Of a DNA stretch of 45,668 bases, positions 10,545 through 20,381 are shown in pieces (the first letter of the stretch is position 1; the number at the start of each line of letters is the position of its first letter). Under the pieces are notes generated by a model that did no database searches, was not told the origin of the DNA, and was given only the letters and a program-made list of their open reading frames with translations. The stretch comes from Phycisphaerae bacterium (GTDB lineage Bacteria; Planctomycetota; Phycisphaerae; Phycisphaerales; UBA1924). The position numbers were made by a program, and so were the translations under genes. The stretch covers positions 1 to 45,668 of the forward strand of contig JAEUIV010000086.1 of NCBI GenBank assembly GCA_016795005.1. The letters run 5' to 3'.

Positions 10545-13538
10545 CTACGGGCAGCTCTCGCCGAAGTGCGTCAGAACCGCCGTGATGTCCTGGAAATCAA
10601 CGTCCCCATCGCCATCAACATCCGCCCAGCGATCCGCCGGGCCGCTCAGACCCCAGTGCTCCAGGACCTCCGTGATGTCGGCGAAGTCGATCTGGCTGTC
10701 AAGATCGGCGTCGCCGGGGATGACGATCACCCCGAGGGCCGCGGGCAGACTCGTCGCCTGCCCGCATGAGGCCGCGACCACATTGTCGTACGCGCCGACA
10801 TCCTGGGGCTTGACGTTCATGATCGTCAACTGCTGCGTCCCCGCGCCGACGATCACGGAGCCGTGCCCGGTCGGGCCGTCGATCAGGTTCGCCTGGTCCT
10901 TCCGCCAATGGCAGGTCACCGCGCTGCACGCCGGGTCAACATCCGCCGCAACTGAGAACGTCGCATCGTCGCCCGCGCACACGTCAACGGGAGAAGGATT
11001 GACGAGGATCGTGGGATTCGGCGGACAACCCGGGCAAGGCTCACCGGTCCCGTCGTCACACAGCGGCAACCGGATGCAGAGCACCTCCGAACAGCACTCC
11101 ATCCCGTCGTGGTGCGCGCTGAACCGGATGCACACCGTGCTCCCGGGCGTCGCGCCGGAAATCACGAACGACGATCCGAACGTGCCGCCGGGCTGGATAT
11201 CGCCGAACGTGAGAGCCGCGGGGCTGATCGTGAACGACGCCGTCCCCGGCGGCTGAGGGAACGCAAAGAGCTCATTGATCGGCCCGGCGCCGAGATTGAT
11301 GAACCCGATCGACACCGTGAACGTCCCGTTCGATTCGCACCGCGGAGTCAGCGGAACGAACTGGAGGCAATCGCAATCCGGCAGTTCGATGCAGTGCTCG
11401 ACCTGGCAGCACTCATCAATGTTCTCGTCGGCGAACGTGACACGGAAACAATACGTCCCGGGGTTCTGCGGCCCCGCGATCACCACGTTCACCGGCCCCG
11501 ACGTCGCGCCGGACGCGACCGGAGTCGCCAACGCGATGGGATTCGGGCTGAAACCGCCGAGCGGATAGAGCCACAGATACTGGATGGGACGCCCGGACTG
11601 ATTCTTGAAAAAGAACGTGTACGTATAGTTGCCCGTCGCCGGCGGAACACGGTCGCCGAGTTCACAGAGAATCCGTCCGTCGATGATCTCCACGCATTTC
11701 TGGCACGGAATCTCGACGTCGCCCTGATGCCCCTTGTCCTGCGAGGGCGTCACATTGTCAAAGTCGATGCAGATGGAGTTGTTGAACGCCGGGTTGGTCA
11801 GCGAGATCCCCTGAATCCCGTACACGTTCGCCGGCGCGGAACTGTTATTCAGGATGATCGCGTCCGCCGACACCCAGTAACGCCCGGCCACCGCGGGGCA
11901 CGCCCCGCCCGAAGACCGATCAATCGCCACACCGCCGGCCGAGTTCCTCGGACCCGCGGAGCCCACCACAAAGCCGGAGGCGCCGTTGTAGTTCGACGTC
12001 GGCGCCCAGCCACCGCTCCCCACCGGCGCATACTCCAGCAGACGCCCCTGGTGCGGCTGGAACGAGTTCGGACCCGTCATCCCGCGCTCCGCCAGCACCA
12101 TCTTGCAATCCATCGCAAAGTCGATGTCCGACACCGGGTGCGAGAAGTTGCTGGAAGGAGACGCGGGCATCGTCAACTCCGCCCGACGTGAACCGGCCAC
12201 AAAATCGCCGCCCGGCGTCAACCCGATCGACCAGATGCGATTCGGCCCCGCGGACTGACCGCCGTCCTGGGTCCACGTGCTGTAGTACAGACGACCGTTC
12301 CGAGCCTTCAACGCCCAGACCCGGTCCCCGAGCGCCGCAAACTCGCGGTAACGCGCCAGACAGCACGGGTCCGTCGGAAGACAGCCGACGCCGCAATCGG
12401 GCGTCGCCGCGTTGCTCGACGTGCTCAGCGTGTCGGTCGCGTGCTTGTACCACCCCTGGATCACCCCGGACGTGCTCACGCGGTAGATCCGCCCATCGGA
12501 AAGATGACTCGCGTACAGCATCCGACTGGCGCAATCAAAGGTGATGTCGCCCACCCCCGGCGCCGTGTCAATCGTCCCGGGGGCCAGCGCGGGATTCGGA
12601 TCGGGCAGATTCACAAGCACCGACGACGTCCCGAACGCGCCGCCCGACGCAAGCCGAATAATGGACGTGTTCCGCGAACCGGCCAGTGATCCCTGCATCC
12701 CCGTCGGCGCATTGAATCCCCACCCATTGAACCGCCCCATGTACAGGTGCCCCATGTCATCGAATGTCAGCGCAAAGATTGAACCGAGCGTGCTCACCGC
12801 CCAATGCGTCACGGGCGTCGGCGGGAAAATCGCCGCGGACGACGCCGCCCAGAAAATCGGCAGGCTCCCGCTCGGCCCGGGAGGGCACATCGAGGGCATG
12901 TCCAGGTCCATCGCTCGCAACGCGTACGCCGATTGACCGAAGTGCGTCTGCACCGCGAAGCGACCGTCCGCCAGGGAGGCGTACGAAGGGTCGGTGTAAC
13001 TCGGCGCCTTCGCGCAACACTCATCACACACCTGCGCCGCCGGCGGAGGACAGGCCATGCTCTGCCCGGGCGTGATGGTGAAGACCGAGCCGGGCTGGAA
13101 TCCCTCCACCGAAACCCGGATGATGAAACACTGCCCGCATGCGACGTCAAACAAAGGCGTCGCGCAACTGTTCGCCTGGCTGCTTGTCGCCAGCGGCGCC
13201 GTCGCCGCCGTCGGGCACGAACACCCCGCGAACACCTGGATATTGAACAACTCGTTGCAAGGCAGGTAGGCCACCGACGCCGTTCCCTGCCACGTCGCCG
13301 TCCACTTGAACCACACATCCTGCGTGAAACCACCCGGCAGCGGCGGGATCGGAGAGGCCGTCGCACCGAGCGCATCATCCAGGCTCCACGCGCCGGCCCC
13401 GGTGATCGGAGACGCACCGAACCCGCTCGGCGAAGCGGGACTGCATTCATCATTGGGCGGTGCGCCAACCCCCGCTTGCCCCATCACGACCGCGCTCGAC
13501 AGCCCGACGACCGACGCCAGAACAAGCGACCTGAACAT
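10545..13538 (-). CDS. Large secreted protein with Ig-like and dockerin-like C-terminus
   Basis: A 997-residue exported protein of unknown function. A signal peptide is visible at 1-20 (MFRSLVLASVVGLSSAVVMG). The first half has an NHL/beta-propeller-like look, with recurring strands such as DITFDCASRMLYASHLSDGRIYRV and DIDFAMDCKMVLAERG. The middle has several CC-containing segments (DECCQVEHCIELPDC, MECCSEVLCIRLPLC), suggesting duplicated cysteine-bonded modules. An Ig-like domain follows at about 840-930 (CAGDDATFSVAADV...DVGAYDNVV). The C-terminus has two EF-hand-like dockerin-type repeats (GDADLDSQIDFADITEVLEHWG and DVDGDGDVDFQDITAVLTHFG). GGAGGA precedes the ATG by about 5 bp, and a terminator follows. 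Planctomycetes use such tails on exported proteins although they lack cellulosomes. Confidence 0.85.
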   Translation of the reverse strand: MFRSLVLASVVGLSSAVVMGQAGVGAPPNDECSPASPSGFGASPITGAGAWSLDDALGATASPIPPLPGGFTQDVWFKWTATWQGTASVAYLPCNELFNIQVFAGCSCPTAATAPLATSSQANSCATPLFDVACGQCFIIRVSVEGFQPGSVFTITPGQSMACPPPAAQVCDECCAKAPSYTDPSYASLADGRFAVQTHFGQSAYALRAMDLDMPSMCPPGPSGSLPIFWAASSAAIFPPTPVTHWAVSTLGSIFALTFDDMGHLYMGRFNGWGFNAPTGMQGSLAGSRNTSIIRLASGGAFGTSSVLVNLPDPNPALAPGTIDTAPGVGDITFDCASRMLYASHLSDGRIYRVSTSGVIQGWYKHATDTLSTSSNAATPDCGVGCLPTDPCCLARYREFAALGDRVWALKARNGRLYYSTWTQDGGQSAGPNRIWSIGLTPGGDFVAGSRRAELTMPASPSSNFSHPVSDIDFAMDCKMVLAERGMTGPNSFQPHQGRLLEYAPVGSGGWAPTSNYNGASGFVVGSAGPRNSAGGVAIDRSSGGACPAVAGRYWVSADAIILNNSSAPANVYGIQGISLTNPAFNNSICIDFDNVTPSQDKGHQGDVEIPCQKCVEIIDGRILCELGDRVPPATGNYTYTFFFKNQSGRPIQYLWLYPLGGFSPNPIALATPVASGATSGPVNVVIAGPQNPGTYCFRVTFADENIDECCQVEHCIELPDCDCLQFVPLTPRCESNGTFTVSIGFINLGAGPINELFAFPQPPGTASFTISPAALTFGDIQPGGTFGSSFVISGATPGSTVCIRFSAHHDGMECCSEVLCIRLPLCDDGTGEPCPGCPPNPTILVNPSPVDVCAGDDATFSVAADVDPACSAVTCHWRKDQANLIDGPTGHGSVIVGAGTQQLTIMNVKPQDVGAYDNVVAASCGQATSLPAALGVIVIPGDADLDSQIDFADITEVLEHWGLSGPADRWADVDGDGDVDFQDITAVLTHFGESCP

Positions 13539-13794
13539 GGCTTCCTCCGATCAAGGCGGAACGCCCCGACCACGCGCCGGAGAGCCGCTTCCACCCTACG
13601 CCTGCGCCGCGGGAACCCGGCCATTCAGCAAGATTCAACGCAACCAACCCGCGCCGGTGCCGCGACGCCGCGAGGAGCATGACACGAGATTCCACGAACG
13701 CAAGCATCAACCGCGCGCTTTGCACGCAACTTGGGCCGATTGCTATCCCATCCGCAAGCGACGCCCGCCGCCGTCGCACCGCGCGCAAACTCAT

Positions 13795-16434
13795 TCACAG
13801 GCACGAGTTGCCGAAGTTCGCCAGCACCGTCGTCACGTCGCCGAAATCCACGAAGCCGTTCAGGTTCGCGTCGCCCTGGATCCCCCGCGGCCCGGTCGCG
13901 CCGAACTGCGCCAGCACCGTCGTCACATCGGCAAAGTTCACCACGCCGTCATCGTTCGCATCGCCGCGACACTCGGGCCGCGAAAGAAACTGGCGCATCA
14001 TCTCGTTGTCCTCGTGCTCCAGGATATGACAGTGGTAAGAGAACAGCCCCGTGTAATGCTCGAACTTCGCGATCACGCGCGTGATCATCCCGGGGGGGGA
14101 CTGCACCGTGTCCTTCCACCCCTTCTCCTCGGGCGGCGGAAGAATGATCGGACCCGTCGGCGTCGGGACGCCATCCACCACCGTGAACGCCTGACGGTTC
14201 AACACCTGGAACTCCACCAGGTGCATGTGCATCGGGTGCGTGATGTTCGACCGATTGATCCACGACCAGATCTCCGTGGTGCCCAGGCGAGGCCGCTCCA
14301 CGATGTCGTCCCACATCAGGTCGTTGATCGCCCACATCGTCTCGCCGTGGCCCGTGCCGTTCACAAAGTCGCGCTCCGAAGCGTGCATGCACATGAACGG
14401 CACGGTCCGCAGCACCAGGGGGCGCTCCCTCAGCGCCGTTGACGCGGGGATCGGAGTGACCGGAGAGAGCGTCGCCGGCACCGCATCCGTGTGCCCAGGC
14501 TGCGAGCCGACCACAAACTTCATCACGTTGGGGACCACCCCCACTCCGTCCTCGCCCGGGAAGGGCGCGGGCGCCGAGTTCTGGAGAATCACCGACGTGC
14601 CGGGCGCGATCCCCGCAAAGTCGATCACCACATCCGCCCGCTCACCGGGAAGGATCGTGACCGACATCCGGGGCACCGGGAAACCCAGCAAGCCGCCGTC
14701 GCTCCCGATCTGCGTGATCGGTCGCCCGTTCGACAGCGACAGTGTGTACGCCCGCGAGCCGGAACCGTTGAGCAGCCGGAAACGGTACTTCCCCTGCGCC
14801 ACGTTCAGGAACGGCCAGACCTTCCCGTTCACAAGGATGAAGTCCCCGAAGAAATGCTCCATCCAGATGTCGTTGTACTTCAGCCGACCATCCTGGAAGA
14901 ACGAACGATCCTGGATCACCAGCGGAATCTCGTACTCCCCCCGCGGCAGATTCAACGCATCATCCGTCGCATCGCGGAGCAGGTAGAACCCCGCCAACCC
15001 CATGTACACGTTCAGACGGGTGATCCCGAGCGCGTGATCGTGGTACCAGAGCGTCGCCCCACGCTGATTGTTCGGGTAATCGTAGACCGCCGACGAGGAA
15101 CCGGGTCCGAACGTGTCCTCCGGGTATCCATCGCTCGACGCCGGCACGTGACCGCCGTGCAGGTGCGTCACCGTCAGGGGCAGCGGCCCGGCCGCATCGG
15201 GCCCGTGCAGGCATTCATCAACCAGCAGGTCGTGCGTCGTCAGAAGTTGACCCGACGTCGAACGCAGGTCGTTCACCCACCGCACCGTCACGGGCTGCCC
15301 CGCGTGCGCCTCGATCGTCGGCCCAGGGTACGTCCCCGCGTATCCATACACCGTCGTCGGCGGAAGATCCCGATGCAACTTCTGCGTGAACCGCGTGATC
15401 ACCATGTCGTAATGCGCCGCGCCCCCCGCGACCCCCGTCGTCGGCGTCGCTACCGCCGGGATCGGCAGCGCATCAACGAACGGCACAAGCCCCGGCGGGC
15501 ACGGGTTCGGCGAGCAGGACACGTTGTCCCCCAGGTACACGCCCCCGGTCGCGGCACAGTTCAACGCCGTCGTCGTCGTGCAGGCGCCGGTGGTCGGGTT
15601 GCAGCACCCCCCCGTCGGCGGCGGAGGACATGGATTCGGAGAACAGCCCGCACCATTCCCCTGGTACGTCCCCCCTTGATTCTCGCACTGCCCCGCGAGC
15701 GTGATCGCGCAGTCGCCCGACGGCAGGCAGCACGCGCCGGACAAGGGCGGCGCGCCCGTGTACGTCAGGTTCAGCACCGGACGACGCGAAGGCGTCGGAT
15801 GCTCCCGGCTGTCAAACCGCTTGGCCGTCCGAGAGCCGACCTCGTTCCCCTTCAGCACCCACCCGAAGTTCGTCGCCCCGCTGTTCACCCACGATTGAAC
15901 GTCCGCCACCATCCCCGAGGAACTCCAACTCGTCGAGCCGGTGTTCACCGACGTGCTCGCGCTCGCGCCGGGCGCGAAGTCGCCCCCCGCGTTCGTCCAG
16001 AACGTGTCCGGGAACAGGCGATGGATCCACGTCGCGTCACCCGGCTTCGCCGTCGCGCCGCTCCCCTCCTCCGCCCCCGCGTCGGACGAGCCTTCGCCCC
16101 ACCCCGCCAGCACCCGGTGCAACGCGACGGACTGAACCCCGGCGTTCGACCTCGACATGTTCATCGTCAGCGTCACGCTCGTGATCGTCGATCCGGGCGG
16201 GATCGCCGACACGTCGAAGCGGATGATGCCGCGCCGCTTCACGCTCCCGCCGTTCACCCCGACAAACATGTACTGGCCCTTGCCGTTGCTGGTCAGCCCG
16301 AACCCGTCTTCGTAGAGGGTGTTGTCGTGGCTCGCGCGCAACGACACATTCTGGGTCTGACCCGAAGCGCTCACGCTCGCCGCCAGCACCAGCCCCGCCA
16401 TCGCGCCCCGCACGACACCACGTTTCATCCGCAT
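13795..16434 (-). CDS. Exported multicopper oxidase fused to DNRLRE and dockerin-like domains
   Basis: An 879-residue exported oxidase in an unusual arrangement. Residues 1-26 are a signal peptide. Residues 30-226 form a DNRLRE-type domain (DNTLYEDG...RGIIRFDVSAIP...DVQSWVNSGATNFGWVLKGNE). Residues 232-314 hold two Cys-rich repeats (GACCLPSGDC..., GGCCNPTTGAC...). About 320-822 is the multicopper oxidase, with copper ligands in HLHGGH (424-429), WYHDH (463-467), HPMHMH (733-738) and YHCHILEHE (800-808). Residues 823-879 are two dockerin-like repeats (GDANDDGVVNFADVTTVL). Bilirubin-oxidase/CotA-like laccases are the closest kind; the substrate is not evident. The start at 16434 is chosen for its signal peptide and GAGGAG site; the frame is open further upstream. 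It lies 29 bp from the next DNRLRE gene, probably in the same transcript. Confidence 0.9.
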   Translation of the reverse strand: MRMKRGVVRGAMAGLVLAASVSASGQTQNVSLRASHDNTLYEDGFGLTSNGKGQYMFVGVNGGSVKRRGIIRFDVSAIPPGSTITSVTLTMNMSRSNAGVQSVALHRVLAGWGEGSSDAGAEEGSGATAKPGDATWIHRLFPDTFWTNAGGDFAPGASASTSVNTGSTSWSSSGMVADVQSWVNSGATNFGWVLKGNEVGSRTAKRFDSREHPTPSRRPVLNLTYTGAPPLSGACCLPSGDCAITLAGQCENQGGTYQGNGAGCSPNPCPPPPTGGCCNPTTGACTTTTALNCAATGGVYLGDNVSCSPNPCPPGLVPFVDALPIPAVATPTTGVAGGAAHYDMVITRFTQKLHRDLPPTTVYGYAGTYPGPTIEAHAGQPVTVRWVNDLRSTSGQLLTTHDLLVDECLHGPDAAGPLPLTVTHLHGGHVPASSDGYPEDTFGPGSSSAVYDYPNNQRGATLWYHDHALGITRLNVYMGLAGFYLLRDATDDALNLPRGEYEIPLVIQDRSFFQDGRLKYNDIWMEHFFGDFILVNGKVWPFLNVAQGKYRFRLLNGSGSRAYTLSLSNGRPITQIGSDGGLLGFPVPRMSVTILPGERADVVIDFAGIAPGTSVILQNSAPAPFPGEDGVGVVPNVMKFVVGSQPGHTDAVPATLSPVTPIPASTALRERPLVLRTVPFMCMHASERDFVNGTGHGETMWAINDLMWDDIVERPRLGTTEIWSWINRSNITHPMHMHLVEFQVLNRQAFTVVDGVPTPTGPIILPPPEEKGWKDTVQSPPGMITRVIAKFEHYTGLFSYHCHILEHEDNEMMRQFLSRPECRGDANDDGVVNFADVTTVLAQFGATGPRGIQGDANLNGFVDFGDVTTVLANFGNSCL

Positions 16435-16463
16435 CACCACGCTCCTCAGGGACCTCGAACCCT

Positions 16464-17216
16464 TCACCAGGCGCCGCGCCGACGCCGACCCGTGCTCACG
16501 CCGAGCACGCCGAGGAGCGCCACCCCGCCCGACCCCGGCACAACATACTCCAGCGTCAGCACCGGCCGCAGCGACTCCGAAGGCTCCTCGCGCGTCGCAA
16601 ACCGCTTCGCGCTCGAACTCATCGACTCGTTCCCGCGCACAAGCCAACCAAAGTTCGTCGCCCCGTCATCGAGGAACGCCTGGACATCCGCCGCCAGCGC
16701 GGCGCTCGACCAGGAATAGAACCCGTTCCCGCCGACGGACGCCGACGCGCTCGCCGCCGGGTCAAACACGCCCCCCGCCGTTGACCACGGCGTCGTGTTG
16801 AACGAACGATGAATCCAAGTCGCATCGCCCGGCGTGGCCGCCGCTCCGCTTCCCCCACCGCCGCCGCCCGTCGCGTTCGATGTCCCCTCCCCCCACGATT
16901 CAAGCACGCGGTGCAGCGACACCACCTGATCGTCCACGTTCGCCGACGCCTGGAACAGCGTCAGCGTCGCCCCGGTGATCACGGCCCCCGCCGGAACCAT
17001 CGACCCCACATCGAACCGGATCAGCCCGCGCCGGATCGAGTTCTGCGCCAGCGCGTTCCGACCGGCGAACATCCCGGCCCCCGCCCCGTTCGAAACCGAA
17101 CCCGCCGGGTCCTGATACAGCGTGTTGTCCATCCACGAGGGAATCTGCACGACAGCGCCGCCCGCGCCCGCCGACGCGAGGAAGAGTGATCCGCACAACA
17201 CAAGGACTCGATTCAT
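16464..17216 (-). CDS. Secreted DNRLRE-domain protein with PEP-CTERM-like tail
   Basis: A 250-residue protein with a signal peptide (MNRVLVLCGSLFLASAGAGG), one DNRLRE domain closely resembling that of the downstream oxidase (DNTLYQDP, RRGLIRFDVGSMVPAGA, GDATWIHRSF, DVQAFLDDGATNFGWLVRGNE), and a C-terminal sorting signal: VPGSGGVALLGVLGVSTGRRRR. The tail has the PEP-CTERM plan (short motif, hydrophobic helix, Arg cluster), with VPGSG in place of VPEP. That fits a surface or extracellular-matrix protein processed by an exosortase, which is not in the window. The start at 17216 is fixed by GGAGGGAG and the signal peptide. It is the first gene of a two-gene unit with the oxidase. Confidence 0.85.
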   Translation of the reverse strand: MNRVLVLCGSLFLASAGAGGAVVQIPSWMDNTLYQDPAGSVSNGAGAGMFAGRNALAQNSIRRGLIRFDVGSMVPAGAVITGATLTLFQASANVDDQVVSLHRVLESWGEGTSNATGGGGGGSGAAATPGDATWIHRSFNTTPWSTAGGVFDPAASASASVGGNGFYSWSSAALAADVQAFLDDGATNFGWLVRGNESMSSSAKRFATREEPSESLRPVLTLEYVVPGSGGVALLGVLGVSTGRRRRGAW

Positions 17217-17430
17217 CGCTCTCCCTCCGACGCCCCGGAAACAACGCCGAAAACGCGCCACCCGGAGCCTATCCCCATTCCAATCGAATTCAAGGTTGTC
17301 CCCGTGTAATTGAGCATGGAACAACCCGATCCGCCCATATTCGATACGCGCACAACCGCTGTTATCGCCACCCCGCGCGCATAAGAATGATGATGCGGAC
17401 GACACATCAACCAAACGTCCGCCGCACGGG

Positions 17431-17436
17431 TACAAT
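17431..17436 (+). promoter_or_regulatory. Possible -10 element in the 17217-17466 divergent spacer
   Basis: The 250-bp spacer between the divergent DNRLRE gene and the 53-residue gene is AT-richer than its surroundings. TACAAT at 17431 fits a sigma70 -10 box 31 bp before the 53-residue gene. No convincing -35 box lies 16-18 bp upstream, so this is tentative. No gene was seen in the spacer. Confidence 0.3.
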
Positions 17437-17466
17437 CGTCTCGCAAAGCACCTCTGGAGACCCTCC

Positions 17467-17628
17467 ATGGCCAAAAACGAAAAATCACCCAAGCCCGCGC
17501 CATTTCCGGTCCCGACCAAGGGACCGAAGTTCAACGACATCAACAAAGGCCCGAAATCGTTCAAGAACGCCCCGGCCCAATCCTTCAACCAGCGCCCCAA
17601 CCGGAGCGGCGGCCAGCGCGGCCGCTGA
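17467..17628 (+). CDS. 53-residue basic Pro/Asn/Gly-rich protein, unknown function
   Basis: A small open frame of 53 codons preceded by CTGGAG about 8 bp before the ATG. The product is strongly basic and polar, with no hydrophobic segment: it starts MAKNEKSPKPAPFPVPTKG, contains a loose KGPKFND/KGPKSFK repeat, and ends NRSGGQRGR. It has the look of an intrinsically disordered nucleic-acid- or ribosome-binding peptide, but this is inference from composition. It precedes the secreted-protein gene by 40 bp on the same strand and may head that three-gene run. Confidence 0.6.
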   Translation: MAKNEKSPKPAPFPVPTKGPKFNDINKGPKSFKNAPAQSFNQRPNRSGGQRGR

Positions 17629-17668
17629 TCCAACCGGCGACTTCACCACTTCATTCACGGAGAACTGA

Positions 17669-18229
17669 ATGATCCGTCCCGTGCTTGCGCTTCTTCTGCT
17701 CGTCACGGCGCTCGGCCCCGCCGCGGCGCAGTCCTCGTTCAACCGGCCCGTGGTTCCCACCAACGCCGAGCGGATCGCGGCGCTTGATGCCTCGAAGATC
17801 ACGTTTGACGATGCGCTGACGAACGCTTTGGATCACGTCATCAACGGTCTGCCGTATCGCATCGAACTCACGACCAAGGATTCCAAGCCCGTTTACAACA
17901 TCGTCATGCTCGTCGGCGACCCGTCGCATCACATGACACTCGACGCCACCGATGCCGGCGTGATCGAGCGGCACGACGGCGCGTTCAACCGAAACGGAAC
18001 GGTGCTTCGGATCCGGCTGGCCGAACCGAACGTCGGCCTCGTCCAGGCGATGCAACTGGCCGAGGCGGAGTACGACGGGTTCCGCGCGTATTCGAGCGAG
18101 GCGATCGTGAAGGGCGACCAGGTTCAGTTCGAGGTGCGCATGGTGGACCCGGTTTCCACGAAGTACGTGACGCTCTCGCTGGCGGGGGACATCCTTTCCG
18201 CGGGCGCCCCCCCGATGCGTGTGAAATGA
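17669..18229 (+). CDS. Exported protein of unknown function
   Basis: A 186-residue protein with a clear signal peptide (MIRPVLALLLLVTALGPAAA, cleavage near AAAQS). The mature part has two similar-looking halves ending in beta-strand-like segments (SKPVYNIVMLVGD; DQVQFEVRMVD...KYVTLSLAGDIL), reminiscent of PepSY-like periplasmic domains, but the match is weak. GGAG sits 6 bp before the ATG. Its stop overlaps the start of the MOSC gene (ATGA, 18226-18229), so the two are translationally coupled. Confidence 0.75.
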   Translation: MIRPVLALLLLVTALGPAAAQSSFNRPVVPTNAERIAALDASKITFDDALTNALDHVINGLPYRIELTTKDSKPVYNIVMLVGDPSHHMTLDATDAGVIERHDGAFNRNGTVLRIRLAEPNVGLVQAMQLAEAEYDGFRAYSSEAIVKGDQVQFEVRMVDPVSTKYVTLSLAGDILSAGAPPMRVK

Positions 18230-18714
18230 GTGCGATCGTTTCACGACCTCACGTCGCGCGCATCAATATTTCAAGAGGCGGCGTGCCGAAGGCGCCGGTT
18301 CCTCGCGCCGGCATCACGGTCGAAGGCGTTGAGGGCGATGCGCAGGCCGACCGGAAGCATCATGGCGGGCCGGATCGCGCGGTCTCGCTTTTTTCCCTCG
18401 AACTGATCGAGAAACTGCGCGGCGAGGGACATCCCATCGCTCCGGGAACCACCGGTGAGAATCTCACCATCTCGGGTGTTGATTGGGCGTCGATTTCTCC
18501 GGGCGCGCGGCTGCGTTTCGCGGGCGGCGTCGAACTCGAGATCACTTCCTTCGCCAACCCCTGCGCGACGATCCGCGATTCCTTCAGGGACCTTGATTCC
18601 CGGCGAATCAAGCAGGAGTTTCACCCCGGCGAGAGCCGGCTCTACGCCCGCGTCCTGAAGCCGGGCACGATCGAATCGGGTGAGACGTTCGTGGTCGCAT
18701 CGTCTCGGTCCTGA
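18226..18714 (+). CDS. MOSC-domain protein
   Basis: A 162-residue stand-alone MOSC domain, a fold related to the C-terminal domain of molybdenum-cofactor sulfurase and to YiiM-type proteins. Visible features are an N-terminal basic strand, GVEGDAQADRKHHGGPDRAVSLF, PGTTGENLTI, and the strictly conserved cysteine region ITSFANPCATI, ending in a beta-strand-rich RLYARVLKPG. YiiM-like members reduce N-hydroxylated compounds using molybdenum cofactor. The window also encodes the cofactor pathway about 7 kb away, so a Moco-dependent role is reasonable but unproven. It is coupled to the upstream exported protein by a 4-bp overlap and followed by a terminator hairpin. Confidence 0.87.
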   Translation: MSAIVSRPHVARINISRGGVPKAPVPRAGITVEGVEGDAQADRKHHGGPDRAVSLFSLELIEKLRGEGHPIAPGTTGENLTISGVDWASISPGARLRFAGGVELEITSFANPCATIRDSFRDLDSRRIKQEFHPGESRLYARVLKPGTIESGETFVVASSRS

Positions 18715-18720
18715 ACGAAA

Positions 18721-18746
18721 GAACCCAGGGATTGATCCCTGGGTTC
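18721..18746. terminator. Bidirectional hairpin between converging MOSC and atpD genes
   Basis: A perfect 11-bp inverted repeat (GAACCCAGGGA / TCCCTGGGTTC) with a 4-nt loop lies 6 bp after the MOSC stop and 36 bp from the atpD stop. On the minus strand it is followed by TTTCGTT, giving a weak U-tract; on the plus strand there is none. It probably ends both converging transcripts. Confidence 0.75.
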
Positions 18747-18782
18747 ACGAATCTCAAGTGAACTGCCCGCGACGAGCGGCGA

Positions 18783-20351
<1,569 letters not shown>

Positions 20352-20381
20352 TCAAAACGCCGGGAATCTGCCCATTCCGGA

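Noticed and set aside
14491-16719. Plus-strand open frame of about 740 codons opposite the multicopper oxidase
   Set aside because: Arg/Pro-rich shadow crossing the end of the neighbouring gene; not protein-like.
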